Position numbers and translations under genes: made by a program
Shown: positions 20,689 through 32,600 of the stretch, one piece after another
Numbering within the stretch: the first letter of the stretch is position 1
How the letters are laid out: every line of letters begins with the position of its first letter
Source of the DNA: Elmis aenea
Lineage: Eukaryota; Arthropoda; Insecta; Coleoptera; Elmidae
NCBI GenBank assembly: GCA_947652605.1
Contig: OX393583.1
Coordinates: 12,875,222-12,939,221, forward strand
Reading direction: 5' to 3'
DNA length: 64,000 nt
Notes under the pieces: model-generated
What the model saw: only the letters and a program-made list of their open reading frames with translations
What the model was told of the DNA's origin: nothing
Databases searched by the model: none

Positions 20689-23600
20689 ATGAAACGCGTT
20701 CGTTATTTGTACGTGTATTTACTTATCTTTGTTCTTGGACATTTGGTAAGATTAAATAACGACACGAAATTTATTTCACCTAATGCAAGTTTGGGGGACA
20801 AAACTTATTACTTAACATGAAATGTTTTATATATTTTGTGTTTCATTTAAAATGAAGTAGCTGATTATTTAAACAAACGACGTGTCACTTTAATTTTTAA
20901 GGTACCGGGAAGTAAACAGAAGAAGATTGATACTAGCGTGGAAACAAAAGTTAATAAAGGTGAGTGAGAAATTAAAAATAAATCTCTTAGTCCAATAAAG
21001 TTTGCAACAAGCCAGTGGTTTACTCAATTTTCTTAATTTCTTTTGCCATACGCAGCATAAAGAATTCACAGCGTGGACCAAATTCAAATGTTTTACGGGG
21101 CATCTTAGTATATATATATATATAATCAAATTCCCTTCTACCCGTAGGTGTAGGGAGGTGTGCATATCTATGTATTGTACATGAATTTTCGCCATTGTTT
21201 TTTGTTCTGTGCCATTTCTTTCGCTTCGCACCACGATTTTCCCTTCTTCTCCAAGGTTTTTGCTACTGCCCTTTCCCATGTTTCTCTCGGTCTTTCTCTT
21301 TTCCTCCTTGTTTGTATTCTTGCTTCCCACACTCTCTTTACCTGTCTTCTTGTGTCCATTCTTTGTAGATGCCCCCACCAGCTCAGTTGCCTAGTTTCTA
21401 TGAATTCCAGAATATATTCTACTTCCAGTTCATTTCTAATCTGTTCATTTCGTATTTTGTCTTTTCTTGTTACGCCTCTTACTCTTCTTAAAAATTTCAT
21501 TTCAGTCGCTTGTATTTTACTTTTTTGGCTCGATGTTAATGCCCATGACTCGCACCCAAATGTCAAAATTGGTCTATATATCGCACGGTACACGCTCATT
21601 TTTGTTTTTTTGGTGACTTCTTGTTTATTAATAAAGGTTTTGTCTATGGCGTAAAAGGTTTTTATTGCCTTTTCGATCCTCTTATTTATTTCTAATTCTT
21701 GTTGTCCTGAATTTTCAATCGTTACACCGAGGTAGTCAAAATTTTGTAAGGTTTCTATTTTTTCTCCTTCAATTTCTATGCTTATATTCTCATTTTCTTC
21801 GTTTATCGTCATCACTTTTGTTTTCTTGTGATTAATTTCCATTCCATTTTCTTCCAGTACGTCTTTCCAAATTTTTATATTGGTTTTTAGGTTCCTTTCA
21901 TTCTTAGCCATAATCACTATATCGTCTGCGAACGCACATTCTGATACTTCGACTTTCTGTAAATTTTTGTTTCCTACTAATAAACTCTTAACATTTCGTT
22001 TGCATTTTTTAATTATACTGTCCATAAAAATCGTAAACAATATGGGGCTCATACCTCCTCCTTGTCTTAATCCATCTTCTGTCTTGAAAGAATCCGATTT
22101 CATGTTTTTTGTTGCCACATAATTTATTGTTGTCTTATACAAGCAGCTAATATTTTTTCCTAGTTTGGTGTCTATCTTTCTTTCTTCAAGGATCTCCCAC
22201 ACTTTTTGTCTAGATACTTTATCGAATGCTTTTTGCAAGTCTATAAATGCGAAGTATGCTTTTTCTCTTTTTAGTTGTGTTTTAGTTATAATCTGTTTAA
22301 TTGTGAATATGTGATCCTGAACACTCCTACCTTTTCTAAATCCACTTTGTGATTCTGTTAATGTCTCATCTTAGTAACCGTAATAATTAGCGAAAATCTG
22401 ATATCAGTCTATTGGTTGTTTTTTTTTTGAGAAAAGAACACCTATGTAATCATATTTCTTATATCGCTTTCCATTTTGGTACTAGAGTCGAAAAAAGAAA
22501 TTTTATCATTTTTGAAAATTATTTATAACTTCTTTATTTATTAAAATAGAACAAAATATTATGCAGGTTTTTTGTATACTGATGTATATGCTTAATTTAA
22601 AAGCAAAGTTAATTTTTTTAGTGACCTTGACTTTTAAGATATTGAGTAAACTTATAGGGGAAGGTCGGGTTATATCGGACGGTTAAGCTTTTTTACTATT
22701 TGTGAATTTGTTAAAGGCTCAATTTGACCATACTACGCATCAAAGCATACTTAGATATGTTGTACAAACACCCATAAAAGCAATTACCACTAGGGGGAAA
22801 TTTTTTACCATTTTTAGGCAATCGAAAAAGACCTTACTTTTTGCCCATTCAAAAAGTTGAAGAGTTATATCGGACATGATTTAATGTTTAGAAAATTACA
22901 TATTTTTGGTTATTCAAACTAGTTTTTATTACTGTCCAGGCCTGATCAGATTTAAGCGTAAAACATTAAAAAAATTATTTCTTGTTGCTACCAATACACT
23001 TAGAAAGTGATTGTACTTATACGTTTAAGCAGGATCAGCACTCCAAACTTAGCTTCGTCCACAAAAAAAAAACACTCTCTAAACAGAAAAAACTCTATTG
23101 CTTTGACACACGGAAACGACGCATTCTAATGTAGTGTGCGTTTTCCTTCTACTAGTTGCTGTCAACAGCCAATATCGCGATAGGTGCCTCTTTGCATGGC
23201 AAGTGCCTGAAAAACCACTTGTCCGATATTACCCGCTGTCCGATATTACCCGACTTTCCCCTATATTTTTTAAATAGATACCTTAGTTCAGTGTTTCTTA
23301 ACCGCCGGTCCGCGGACCGGTGCCGGTCCGCAACAAAATTTTACCGGTCCGCGAAAACAACAAAAAAATTTTTAGCTGTAATGCTTCTGAGCAATCATGC
23401 CCTAACAAAACACGCTGCCAGATGCGATTAAAGGAAATTTTTTATTTTAAATGTTGCGAGCGGAAAATTTAAATTTGCCATCTTCCCCACGACAGGAGCT
23501 CGTGTGAATTGAAGTAGTGTCTATTACCACAACTGAATGCGTTTCGGTGTATGTCAAATATTCCGCCTGGAGAAGATATTCGAAACGGAAATATGTGGAT

Positions 23601-26600
23601 TGTCAATCCATTTATTGATCAGCAAAATAAAAATTGAACCACTTTGAGCAGGAAAAACTAATTGAGCTAAGCTCAGACTTTGGTTTAAAAGCAGAAGGTA
23701 TTTGAAACAACGCCCATCACACAGTTTTGGATTAAAATTGGTAATGAATATCCCGTTTTGCATGAAAAGGCGATGAGAGTATTACTTCCTTTTTCAACAA
23801 CCTATTTATGTGAAGTGACATTTTCAGCAATGTCAGTGATAAAAACGAAGAAAAGGAATCGTTTGAATGTTAGTTCTGCATTACGCCTGTCTGTAACTAC
23901 ATTAAGTCCAAGAATTGATATTTTTAGTAATAAAAAAGAAAAGCAACAATCACATTGATTGCTGATTTTTTGTTTTTTGGACATTTATATACAACTAAGC
24001 GATTTACCCGGCGATGCACGGGTGATTACAATTATTCTCTTTAATCAATCACAAACTACTCGCGTTCCGCGCTCGCTCCCGGCGGACTTTCTCAGACCTT
24101 CAATTACAGACTACTCGCGCTCCGCGCTCGCGCTCGGCGGACGTTTCCGGCCGTTCTGGCCGTTCCCGGGCATTTACGGCCGTTCTTTGTACGACGTTTG
24201 ATCCGTCAGGTCATAAATAGTAACTGTGCAAAATTTGGTCCCGATCGGTCAACGGACCTAGGATTCTATAGCGAACAAACAAACACACACACACAAACAA
24301 ACAAGCTCTTTTATATACAGGGTGCGCCATTAGTGCGATAAAGTCCATTATTGCCCTTAATGTCAACTTAATAAAAAAAAGTTTTTAATGAAATTTATAG
24401 TATATCTACACGTGCATGTTTTAAAATTAGTTTCAAGTATACAGGGGGTTTCATAAAAGTGGGGCGTCACTAAAGGTATTTTTTTTAAATTGAACACCCA
24501 GTATATTTTTGCATAATCGAATTCAGCAAGAAAATCTCCATATGACAGTATTTTGTTTTTTTCATTTTTTTTGCGACGTTGCCAATTTATCTTAAAAAAT
24601 CTTTGAATTTCCAGAAAAACAGGGTACAATACTTGTCAAGAGCACAACCTTATGAATAATAATTGGCAAATGATATTTTGCACATACAAAGTCAAAAGGT
24701 GTAGTCAGAGTCTAAATACATCAAAATTAATTTATATGTATTATACAGGGTGTTTCTTATAGATGTGCCAACTTCCCAAGTTTCAAACATCAATAACTTT
24801 ATTTTTTCAAATGGAACACCCTGTATATTATTACGTAATTTTGTTGCATTTTTGTTTTTCTTCAACTTTTCTTAATACTTACCTATACCTAAAATGAATA
24901 TTTTCTGAGATATTTACATTTTACTTATTCTTATAAGCGTTGTGTAGGAATATCCTAGTTTTCTCGGAGTAGGCCCCGACTTTGACAATAGAAACAATAA
25001 TTTCTGTAGTAACAAATGTCAGAGTAAATTGCTATCAATTGTTAAAACATAAATAAATGAGTATAACATATGCAATATGAATTTTCCAAAAAAGAATTGA
25101 TTGATACGGTCTATGTTCAGGGTGGCGTACTTTCGATGCCCATACAGGGGGGGTATTTCGGTAATTATCAGAGATTAAAAAAAAAAACATATTTTGAAAA
25201 TTAAAAAAGATCAAAAATCTGTTTACGACAATAAATTCCTCTCGAAAAAAGAAATCGAGACTACGTACTTAGTTTTTTTCTATCTCTGATAATAACCGAG
25301 ATATAATTTGCCAATTATTATTCATAAGGTTGTGCTCTTGACAAGTATTGTACCCTGTTTTTCTGGAAATTCAAAGATTTTTTAAGATAAATTGGCAACG
25401 TCGCAAAAAAATGAAAAAAACAAAATACTGTCATATGGAGATTTTCTTGCTGAATTCGATTATGCAAAAATATACTGGGTGTTCAATTTGAAAAAAATAC
25501 CTTTAGTGACGCCCCACTTTTATGAAACCCCCTGTATACTTGAAACTAATTTTAAAACATGCACGTGTAGATATACTATAAGTTTCATTAAAAACTTTTT
25601 TTTATTAAGTTGACATTAAGGGCAATAATGGACTTTATCGCACTAATGGCGCACCCTGTATATAAGATAGATAGAAGATATAACGGATGATCAAAAAGTT
25701 TCGTAATTAGGGTAGGCTATGGAAATATTTTTCATGTCACAAATATTTTCGTCGAGGTTATGTTTACTCAATATATTCTTTCGAGACGCGAACCTCAGAC
25801 GTCAAAGAAACGTCGAACGCTGTACTACAAATTAAGCTCCAACGTACAGTGTAAAACTGATCGATTACGAAACTTTTTGATCACCCATTATATCCATGTA
25901 CAATTTAAAAATTGTAGGTATTTTTTAATGTAAATTTGTAGTTTTTTTAAAAATAAACAAATAAAAATTATTTTTAAACTAATATATTCACCGGTCCGCT
26001 CAAAAAAATTGGATATCATACCGGTCCGTGGTAAGTTTTGGGTTGAGAAACAGTGCCCTAGTTGACCATGACTTTATATGAAAGAAAATTTTTTTAGCTT
26101 TTCAAAAATATATAGTTTTATATATTCGTTGCATAAACTAACCGAGATATGGCTAATTTTATGAAAATGTGATCATCAAAGTTTGTAGTTTGCCATGATT
26201 TCGTAAACAAGTGATCAACTTAACGTCATCCAAGTAAATTTTTCAACTTTTAAGCAAATCCGTGTGTTCTTTTATATTTTATTACTGCTATTGTGGTATT
26301 GTGAACAATGAACATGGCTAAATTTGAACATTTTGAAAAGTTTAATATGTTAGAATATTACATTGTAATTATTGATAAAAACGTAGCGGCTGCTCCAGAA
26401 TTTACTTGGCAATGACGTTTAGTTGTTTGATAATTGCAAATATCACTTGTTTACGAAATCATGACAAACTTTGATAAGGAAATTTTTACAAAATTAGCCA
26501 TATCTCGGTTAATTTTTGCAACAAATATATAAAACTAAATATTTTTGGAAATCTAAAAAGAATCTTTTGAAAAAGTAATGGCCAACGAGTGTTTCTATTT

Positions 26601-29600
26601 AAACAAATATAAGTTTACTTCATATCTCGCAAGAAAAGGTCGCTAAAAAAAAATTAAAATTTGTTTTTAAATCAGGGTCGGGCAAAATTTGATTTTTATT
26701 AAAAAAATCAAAAATCGTAAATTTAAATTAAAAAATCAAAAATATAAAAAAATTAAACAATCGTAATTTTTTTTAAGAAACTCGACTATTTTCCTTTTTT
26801 ACTACTAATTTATTCATTATTCACCCTGTATTATATCTTCTAGTCAGCTTCATTCAAAAAGTATCAACAAATGAAAAAATTTTTTACTAAAAATTTCTCA
26901 GAAATTTCCTGATAAAATTGGTGGATGACCTAAACCTTAAACTAAGAAAATATAATATTTCACAAAAATGTATACGATACCAGATTTTAGAGATTTCAGA
27001 AATATTCACAAGAGTAAAGGGGCCTTATTTTAAGAGTTACAAAAAAAAAAAACGTAGTAGGGAAAGATTGATTAGAATTCAAAAATACTACCAAAAGTGA
27101 AATATGACGTTAAAATTTCAATTTTAATTTTTGAAGCAATTTTAACATCCAAATAGCGCCCTTATTTTATGAATTTTAAAAAAGTAAAAAAAATGTTTAG
27201 AATTTAAAAATTTTACTCAATATAAAATATCGTTTTCTCTTGATTTTTTTTTTCCTAAAATAAGGGGACTTTCATCTTGGGGATATTTTTGAAATCGCTA
27301 AGAGCTGGTGTCGTATGAATTTTTATCGAGCTTTTTTTAACTTAAAATTTGTTTTAGACCATGCACCAATCTCAAGAATAAAATTTTCCGAGAAATCGAT
27401 AATAAAAAACTTTTCCATTAACTGCAAACCTTTTGAATTACTATAAAATTCAAAAATTAAGTTTTAACGTTAAATTTCGTATTGCTCAGATTCAAGATGT
27501 TTAACTTTTTAAAAAGATCGTTGAGATTAGGGTACCTCTATACAGGGTGTCCCCATTATACACCGCCAAAAAGTAGGTGCATATTCCTGAGTGAAAATGA
27601 TGACCATTTGTCAAATATTTTGTTATCCGAAAATGCTTCCTTTCAAAGTTAGAGACCTCCAAAGTTGCAAGAAAAAAAATTAAAAAAATCGATAACGTCC
27701 TAGCCGTTTAAGCTAGAGCTATCAAACTTGGCCGAAATGTTTGGGTGTTTCCCATTGACTTTGTGGGATAATTAGAAAGAACACACGTAATTGGAAGTGT
27801 GATTTATAGTCAGATAATCCGCTTACCATCTTCAGAATTTTTTTCTCTGGAATAAAATTGAAAATGTCATTCGTCCATAAGAAAGTACGACTTAAGAGGA
27901 AAAAATTCGTCCCTCTTTGTTTTTTGCTGTGAACGTAGCCGTTTTCGAGAAAATTAGCGCTAAAGATGCATCGACAAACTCTGTTTATACACCTCAATTA
28001 TTTTTTTTTACTAAACTTAGTTGGCTAATGTCATGCTTGACTTAAGGCTTGTTCATAATAAACTAAGTGAATGTCGGCTAATTCGTTTAGAGCACGGTCT
28101 ACTACACAGGTTGGGAAACTCCCATATAAAACCGACTGAGGCCGATAACTAGTTCCGTAAATTATCCCACAGAGGCGATAAGTCTAAGAACCATTCGCCA
28201 TAAATGATCACTAGATGGCGATACGTCTAAGAACTGGTTCGTGCACAAGATTTTGACATAATCAGCGAGACTTATAAGCCTTCGTTTAAAAAATTCGAAT
28301 TTAATCAATCAGATGATGTATATAAAAATGTTTTAATTGAATTTTTAATTCAGGTTTGTTTAAAATAGGTTTTTAAACTTAATCGCCATCTAACGGATTT
28401 TTATGGCGAATGATTCTTAGACTTATCGCCGTCTAGCGGAAATTTATGTCGAAAAGTTCCAGATTTTTTGACAGGCTTCCTAACCTGTGTAGTAGACCGT
28501 GGTTTAGAGCACGGTCTACTACACAGGTTAGGAAGCCTGTCAAAAAATCTGGAACTTTTCGACATAAATTTCCGCTAGGTGGCGATAAGTCTAAGAACCA
28601 TTCGCCATAAAAATCCGTTAGATGGCGATTAAGTTTAAGAACCTATTTTAAACAAACCTGACTTAAAAATTCAATTAAAACATTTTTATATACATCATCT
28701 GATTGAATAAATTTGAAGTTTTTAAGCGAAAGCTTATAAATCTCGCTGATTATGTCAAAATCTTGTGCACGAACCGGTTCTTAGAAGTATCGCCATCTAG
28801 TGATCATTTATGGCGAATGGTTCTTAGACTTTTCGCCTCTGTGGGATAATTTACGGAACTAGTTACCGGCCTCAGTCGGTTTTATATGGGAGTTTCCCAA
28901 CCTGTGTAGTAGACCGTGGTTTAGAGTATACAAGTTTGTGTCTGACATTTAAAAAAAAAGGTTAGGTTATGAACAAGCCTTAAGTCAAGCATGACATTAG
29001 CCAACTAAGTTTAGTAAAAAAAATATTTGAGGTGTATAAACAGAGTTTGTCGATGAATCTTTAGCGCTAATTTTCTCGAAAACGGCTGCGTTTACAGCAA
29101 AAAACAAAGAGGGACGAATTTTTTCCTCTTAAGTCGTACTTTCTTATGGACGAATGACATTTTCAATTTTATTCCAGAGAAAAAAATTCTGAAGATGGTA
29201 AGCGGATGACCTGACTATAAATCATACTTCCAATTACGTGTTTTCTTTCTAATTATCCCACAAAGTCAATGGGGGACACCCAAACATTTTGGCCAAGTTT
29301 GATAGCTCTAGCTTAAACGGCTAGGACGTAATTGATTTTTTGATTTTTTTTTTCTTGCAACTTTGGATGTCTCTAACTTTAAAAGGAAGCATTTTCGGAT
29401 AACAAAATATTTGGCAAATGGTCATCATTTTCACTCAGGAATATGCACCTACTTTTTGGCGGTGTATAATGGGGACACCCTGTATAACAGGGTATGGCCA
29501 AGCTTCACGAACCCTCCAAATTTCTAATAGCGGGAATGGGATTATAATGGATTTCTTTCAATAATTTCATTTTTAAACGAAATTTGAGGGTAAAAACTCG

Positions 29601-32600
29601 GTTGGCATTCCGAAATAGATGCAATAATAAGTATAGCAACTAAAAAGTAAGTAAAATGAAGGGTTAATAATTGTTATTAGCTATTAATGTTTAAAAAACA
29701 TTTACCGAGCGAATATTTCCACTGTAAGCATGCAACCCATGATACACGCAGTGTACGTACAAGAATTTAAAACACATAACAATGTTTTTTTGTGTGTACG
29801 ATAGCTGCAACAATATAATTGCTGTACTTACTCTTAATGGGGTAAAAAACCGCTTAACCGTTTTTTTTTTTCATATAAGTGATTTTTAACCAAAACCGTT
29901 ATTTTATTTGGCAAAAAACGTTAACTTTAACCAAAATAATTAAAAATCGTTTTTTTTACATTTTTTTGGATAAAAATTATTTTAAAAAAATACAAAATCT
30001 GTATTAAATGCGATTAGTTTACGAGAAGTCATTACTGAACGCTTGATTGTACTTGTACATATATTATAAAATTATAAATAGATAATATATTTTCATAATT
30101 TGCATTCCTATTCTAAATAATGTCAAAAACCGGTTGAAAACCGGTTGAAAACCGGTTTAAAAGCTAAACCGGTTTTTTACAGTAAACATTTTTTTTAAAT
30201 AAAAAAACTGGTTTTTAGGCAAAAACCGTTATAAATTTAAAGTTGTCGATTTTCGGTTAACCTTTAACCAAATTTTTTTTCAGTTTCGAGCCCTGCTCTT
30301 AATACCTAACTTAACAAAATTATTTAATAACGGCTTTGGTCTATAAATTTATATTAAAATCCCAAAATTTAGCTAATTCTTTGCCACACAAATCTTTGTT
30401 TTCAAGATAGATAAATGTGTTGATACGAATGTTAAGTATCTTTAATCAATTATGATAATTAAGTTGCAAACAATTATTGTTTACTTAATTCCTGTTTTAA
30501 TGTCCAATGAGCAACAGAAAAGTATCGATTCATCAATTTAATTCCATATTTTATGACAAAATTACATTATTAATTCCTATCATCGCTATTAAATTGATGT
30601 AGACAAATAATTACAATGCACATTTTCTTAAAAATTAAAAAAAATAATTGTATTTAACTTAACAACTTATAACATTTACGTATGGTAATAACTTACACAA
30701 CTATCACTAATGTGTTTTAAAGTCTTGGATCACACTTAAACACTCTGAACACGCAAGAAAAAAATAAAATGTGTACAACGGCCTATTCTCTCCATGCAAA
30801 CTATATAAAATCTGGAGGTCGCAGCCTAGTGGCAAGCGAAACTCGACCGTATGTATATAGCTACAATAGAAAGCTGTCCAGCGCCTCGCCTGTTCTTATC
30901 CTGTTTATAGAGGTACCCTAGTTGAGAGAGGTCACCTCGAGCCATCACTTGTTATCATGAGGAAATTTAAACTCAGCATCCTCAGCGTCGAAGAAAGAAA
31001 TGATTTCTGCTCGCAAAAAGATAAATCATGCGAGTACTTTTCATTTTGAGAGTTTTTCGTATGGTTATCATCTCGAGATTATTTTTTTCTTTTAAAATTG
31101 GAACAATACCTTTTTTTTTCTTCTCTCATACTTTTTTCTCTATCAGATGGAATTGGCACTATTTTATTGAGTGGCCCGACCCTTGGCCTAGAGACACATA
31201 TGTTTTGCTACCAAAACAGAACGATGAAAAATTTGATATCAAATACTGAAGCAGAGTTGGGATTATTATTAATTAATTGATTATCCAATTAGATTTACGG
31301 TTTCTTTTTTCCAGACACTCTCCAATATGTTAAAATAACGTATACATTATGGGAAGGAGATGATATCGAAGAACATTACACACTGGGGTTGTATGAACCC
31401 GTCAACACGACGTTTTTTGATGTTATGAACAGCGCGTCCAAAGTGGATTCGCATTTCGATTTTGAAGCTAAAGAATTTCCTCCGTATGGGCATTATGTTA
31501 CTACTATTAACGGCGTTATAGAGGACAAAGACTCCAACATGTACTGGATGATTTATCGTTTACCAAGCGAGCCTAAGCCTGACGCTCCTCCTTCAGACAA
31601 TAATTTGTCACCTGTTGGTAAGTACATGGACAAGAACTTTAGCAGGGAAGTGGAGTGAGGAAACGAAAATTTTTATACACATTTCATACATATGCATAAC
31701 ACTGTACTCGCAACACGAATAACAACAGTAAACATACAAATTAAACAGTTCGGAAGATCTGTTTTGCATTTTTACGCACGTAATTATTCATATACAGGGT
31801 GAGTCACGACGGACGCGTCGGGGTTTTATGGCGAAACGGTTTATATTTTCCAATTTCTGTCGCTGTTAGATTATGTAAGTCAATAAGGGCTACATTTTAA
31901 AAATATTTTCAAATATACAGGGTGCTCCAAAAAAGAGTGCCATATATACTTTTTCTTATGGAACACCCTGTATATTTTTACATTATTGGATTCCTCTTTA
32001 AATTTAATTCAAAAAATGTATAAGGTCATATGGGTCTAAAGTCAACCGTTCTCGTGAAAATTGCATTTTCATGAAAATACACCATTTTCAAAAATTTTCA
32101 ACATTTAAAAACTTTGAGAAGTCTGAAGAAATTCGCTTGGAGATAAGATTGACAATAGATTATGTAACACTTTGCACAACCTACATTTTTAAAATATTGC
32201 ACATGGCGTTTTTTACGCTTGGTCAAACTTGTGAAACTTTAAACATCGATAACTCATTTTTTTTAAATACAATGCCCTATATTTTATTAAACCGTTTTAT
32301 AGAAAATTTAATTCTCTTTCGAAAACATTAAGGCTGTTTTATACCTAAAATTGATATTTTCCGAGATATCGCGATTTTATTGTTAATTATTAGGGCAAAG
32401 TAATATTTTCAAGTAGGCTATGAAGGTAGACAGCGGTATTTTGAAACAATTGAAAGAAAAAACAAGAAACTTATAATTTTGTCGTTTGCCTACACATTTT
32501 TGACATTTTTTTATAAGAAAGTTGTAGTTTTACCATTGTTACGTTTAAATATAGGTTTCTCATCAGGGCCACAATATTTTTCATATAATTGAGTTTGATC

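Larger units (their letters stand above)
23289..26055 (+). mobile_element. hAT element with transposase C-terminus and nested palindrome
   Basis: Ends CAGTGTTTCTTAACC and GGTTGAGAAACAGTG with subterminal repeats ACCGGTCCGC; flanks CCTTAGTT (23281-23288) and CCCTAGTT (26056-26063) form an 8-bp TSD with one mismatch. The + strand 23554-23958 holds a transposase remnant. The tail repeat 23990-24317 and the palindrome 24318-25658 are later insertions. Confidence 0.85.
22385..26660. repeat. Old palindromic element split by two DNA transposons
   Basis: Left arm about 22610-22656 plus 23262-23288; right arm about 26064-26660. Shared inverted blocks: TTTTTTTAGYGACCTT, AGTAAACTTATA, TTTAAATAGA, and the internal pair around AACTAACCGAGATATGGCTA (26135-26170 with 26495-26520). 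The outer borders are unclear. The TA-flanked element 22657-23261 and the hAT 23289-26055 were inserted later into the left arm. Confidence 0.65.
27543..29482. mobile_element. Palindromic TA-flanked element (CAGGGTGTCCCCATTATAC family)
   Basis: 1940 bp with TA on both sides. Arms 27543-28084 and 28927-29482 are inverted copies (CACCGCCAAAAAGTAGGTGC near one end). The centre holds two head-to-head copies of a 409-bp element. It is inserted near the left end of unit R1, at the TA of CTCTATATAAC, a site left empty in the second R1 copy. Confidence 0.85.
27528..30920. mobile_element. hAT-like non-autonomous unit R1, copy 1
   Basis: Ends TAGGGTACCTCTA and TAGAGGTACCCTA, flanked by GTTGAGAT (27520-27527) and GTTGAGAG (30921-30928), an 8-bp TSD with one mismatch. 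A second copy starts at 54479. The shared core begins AACAGGGTATGGCCA and ends at GGCAAGCGAAACTCGACCGT. This copy contains the palindrome 27543-29482 and a smaller insert 29839-30295. No ORF. Confidence 0.75.

Noticed and set aside
24363..25613. Two similar ORFs on opposite strands (24363-24629 and 25392-25613) as a gene pair
   Set aside because: They are mirror images produced by the arms of the palindrome 24318-25658, without protein motifs.
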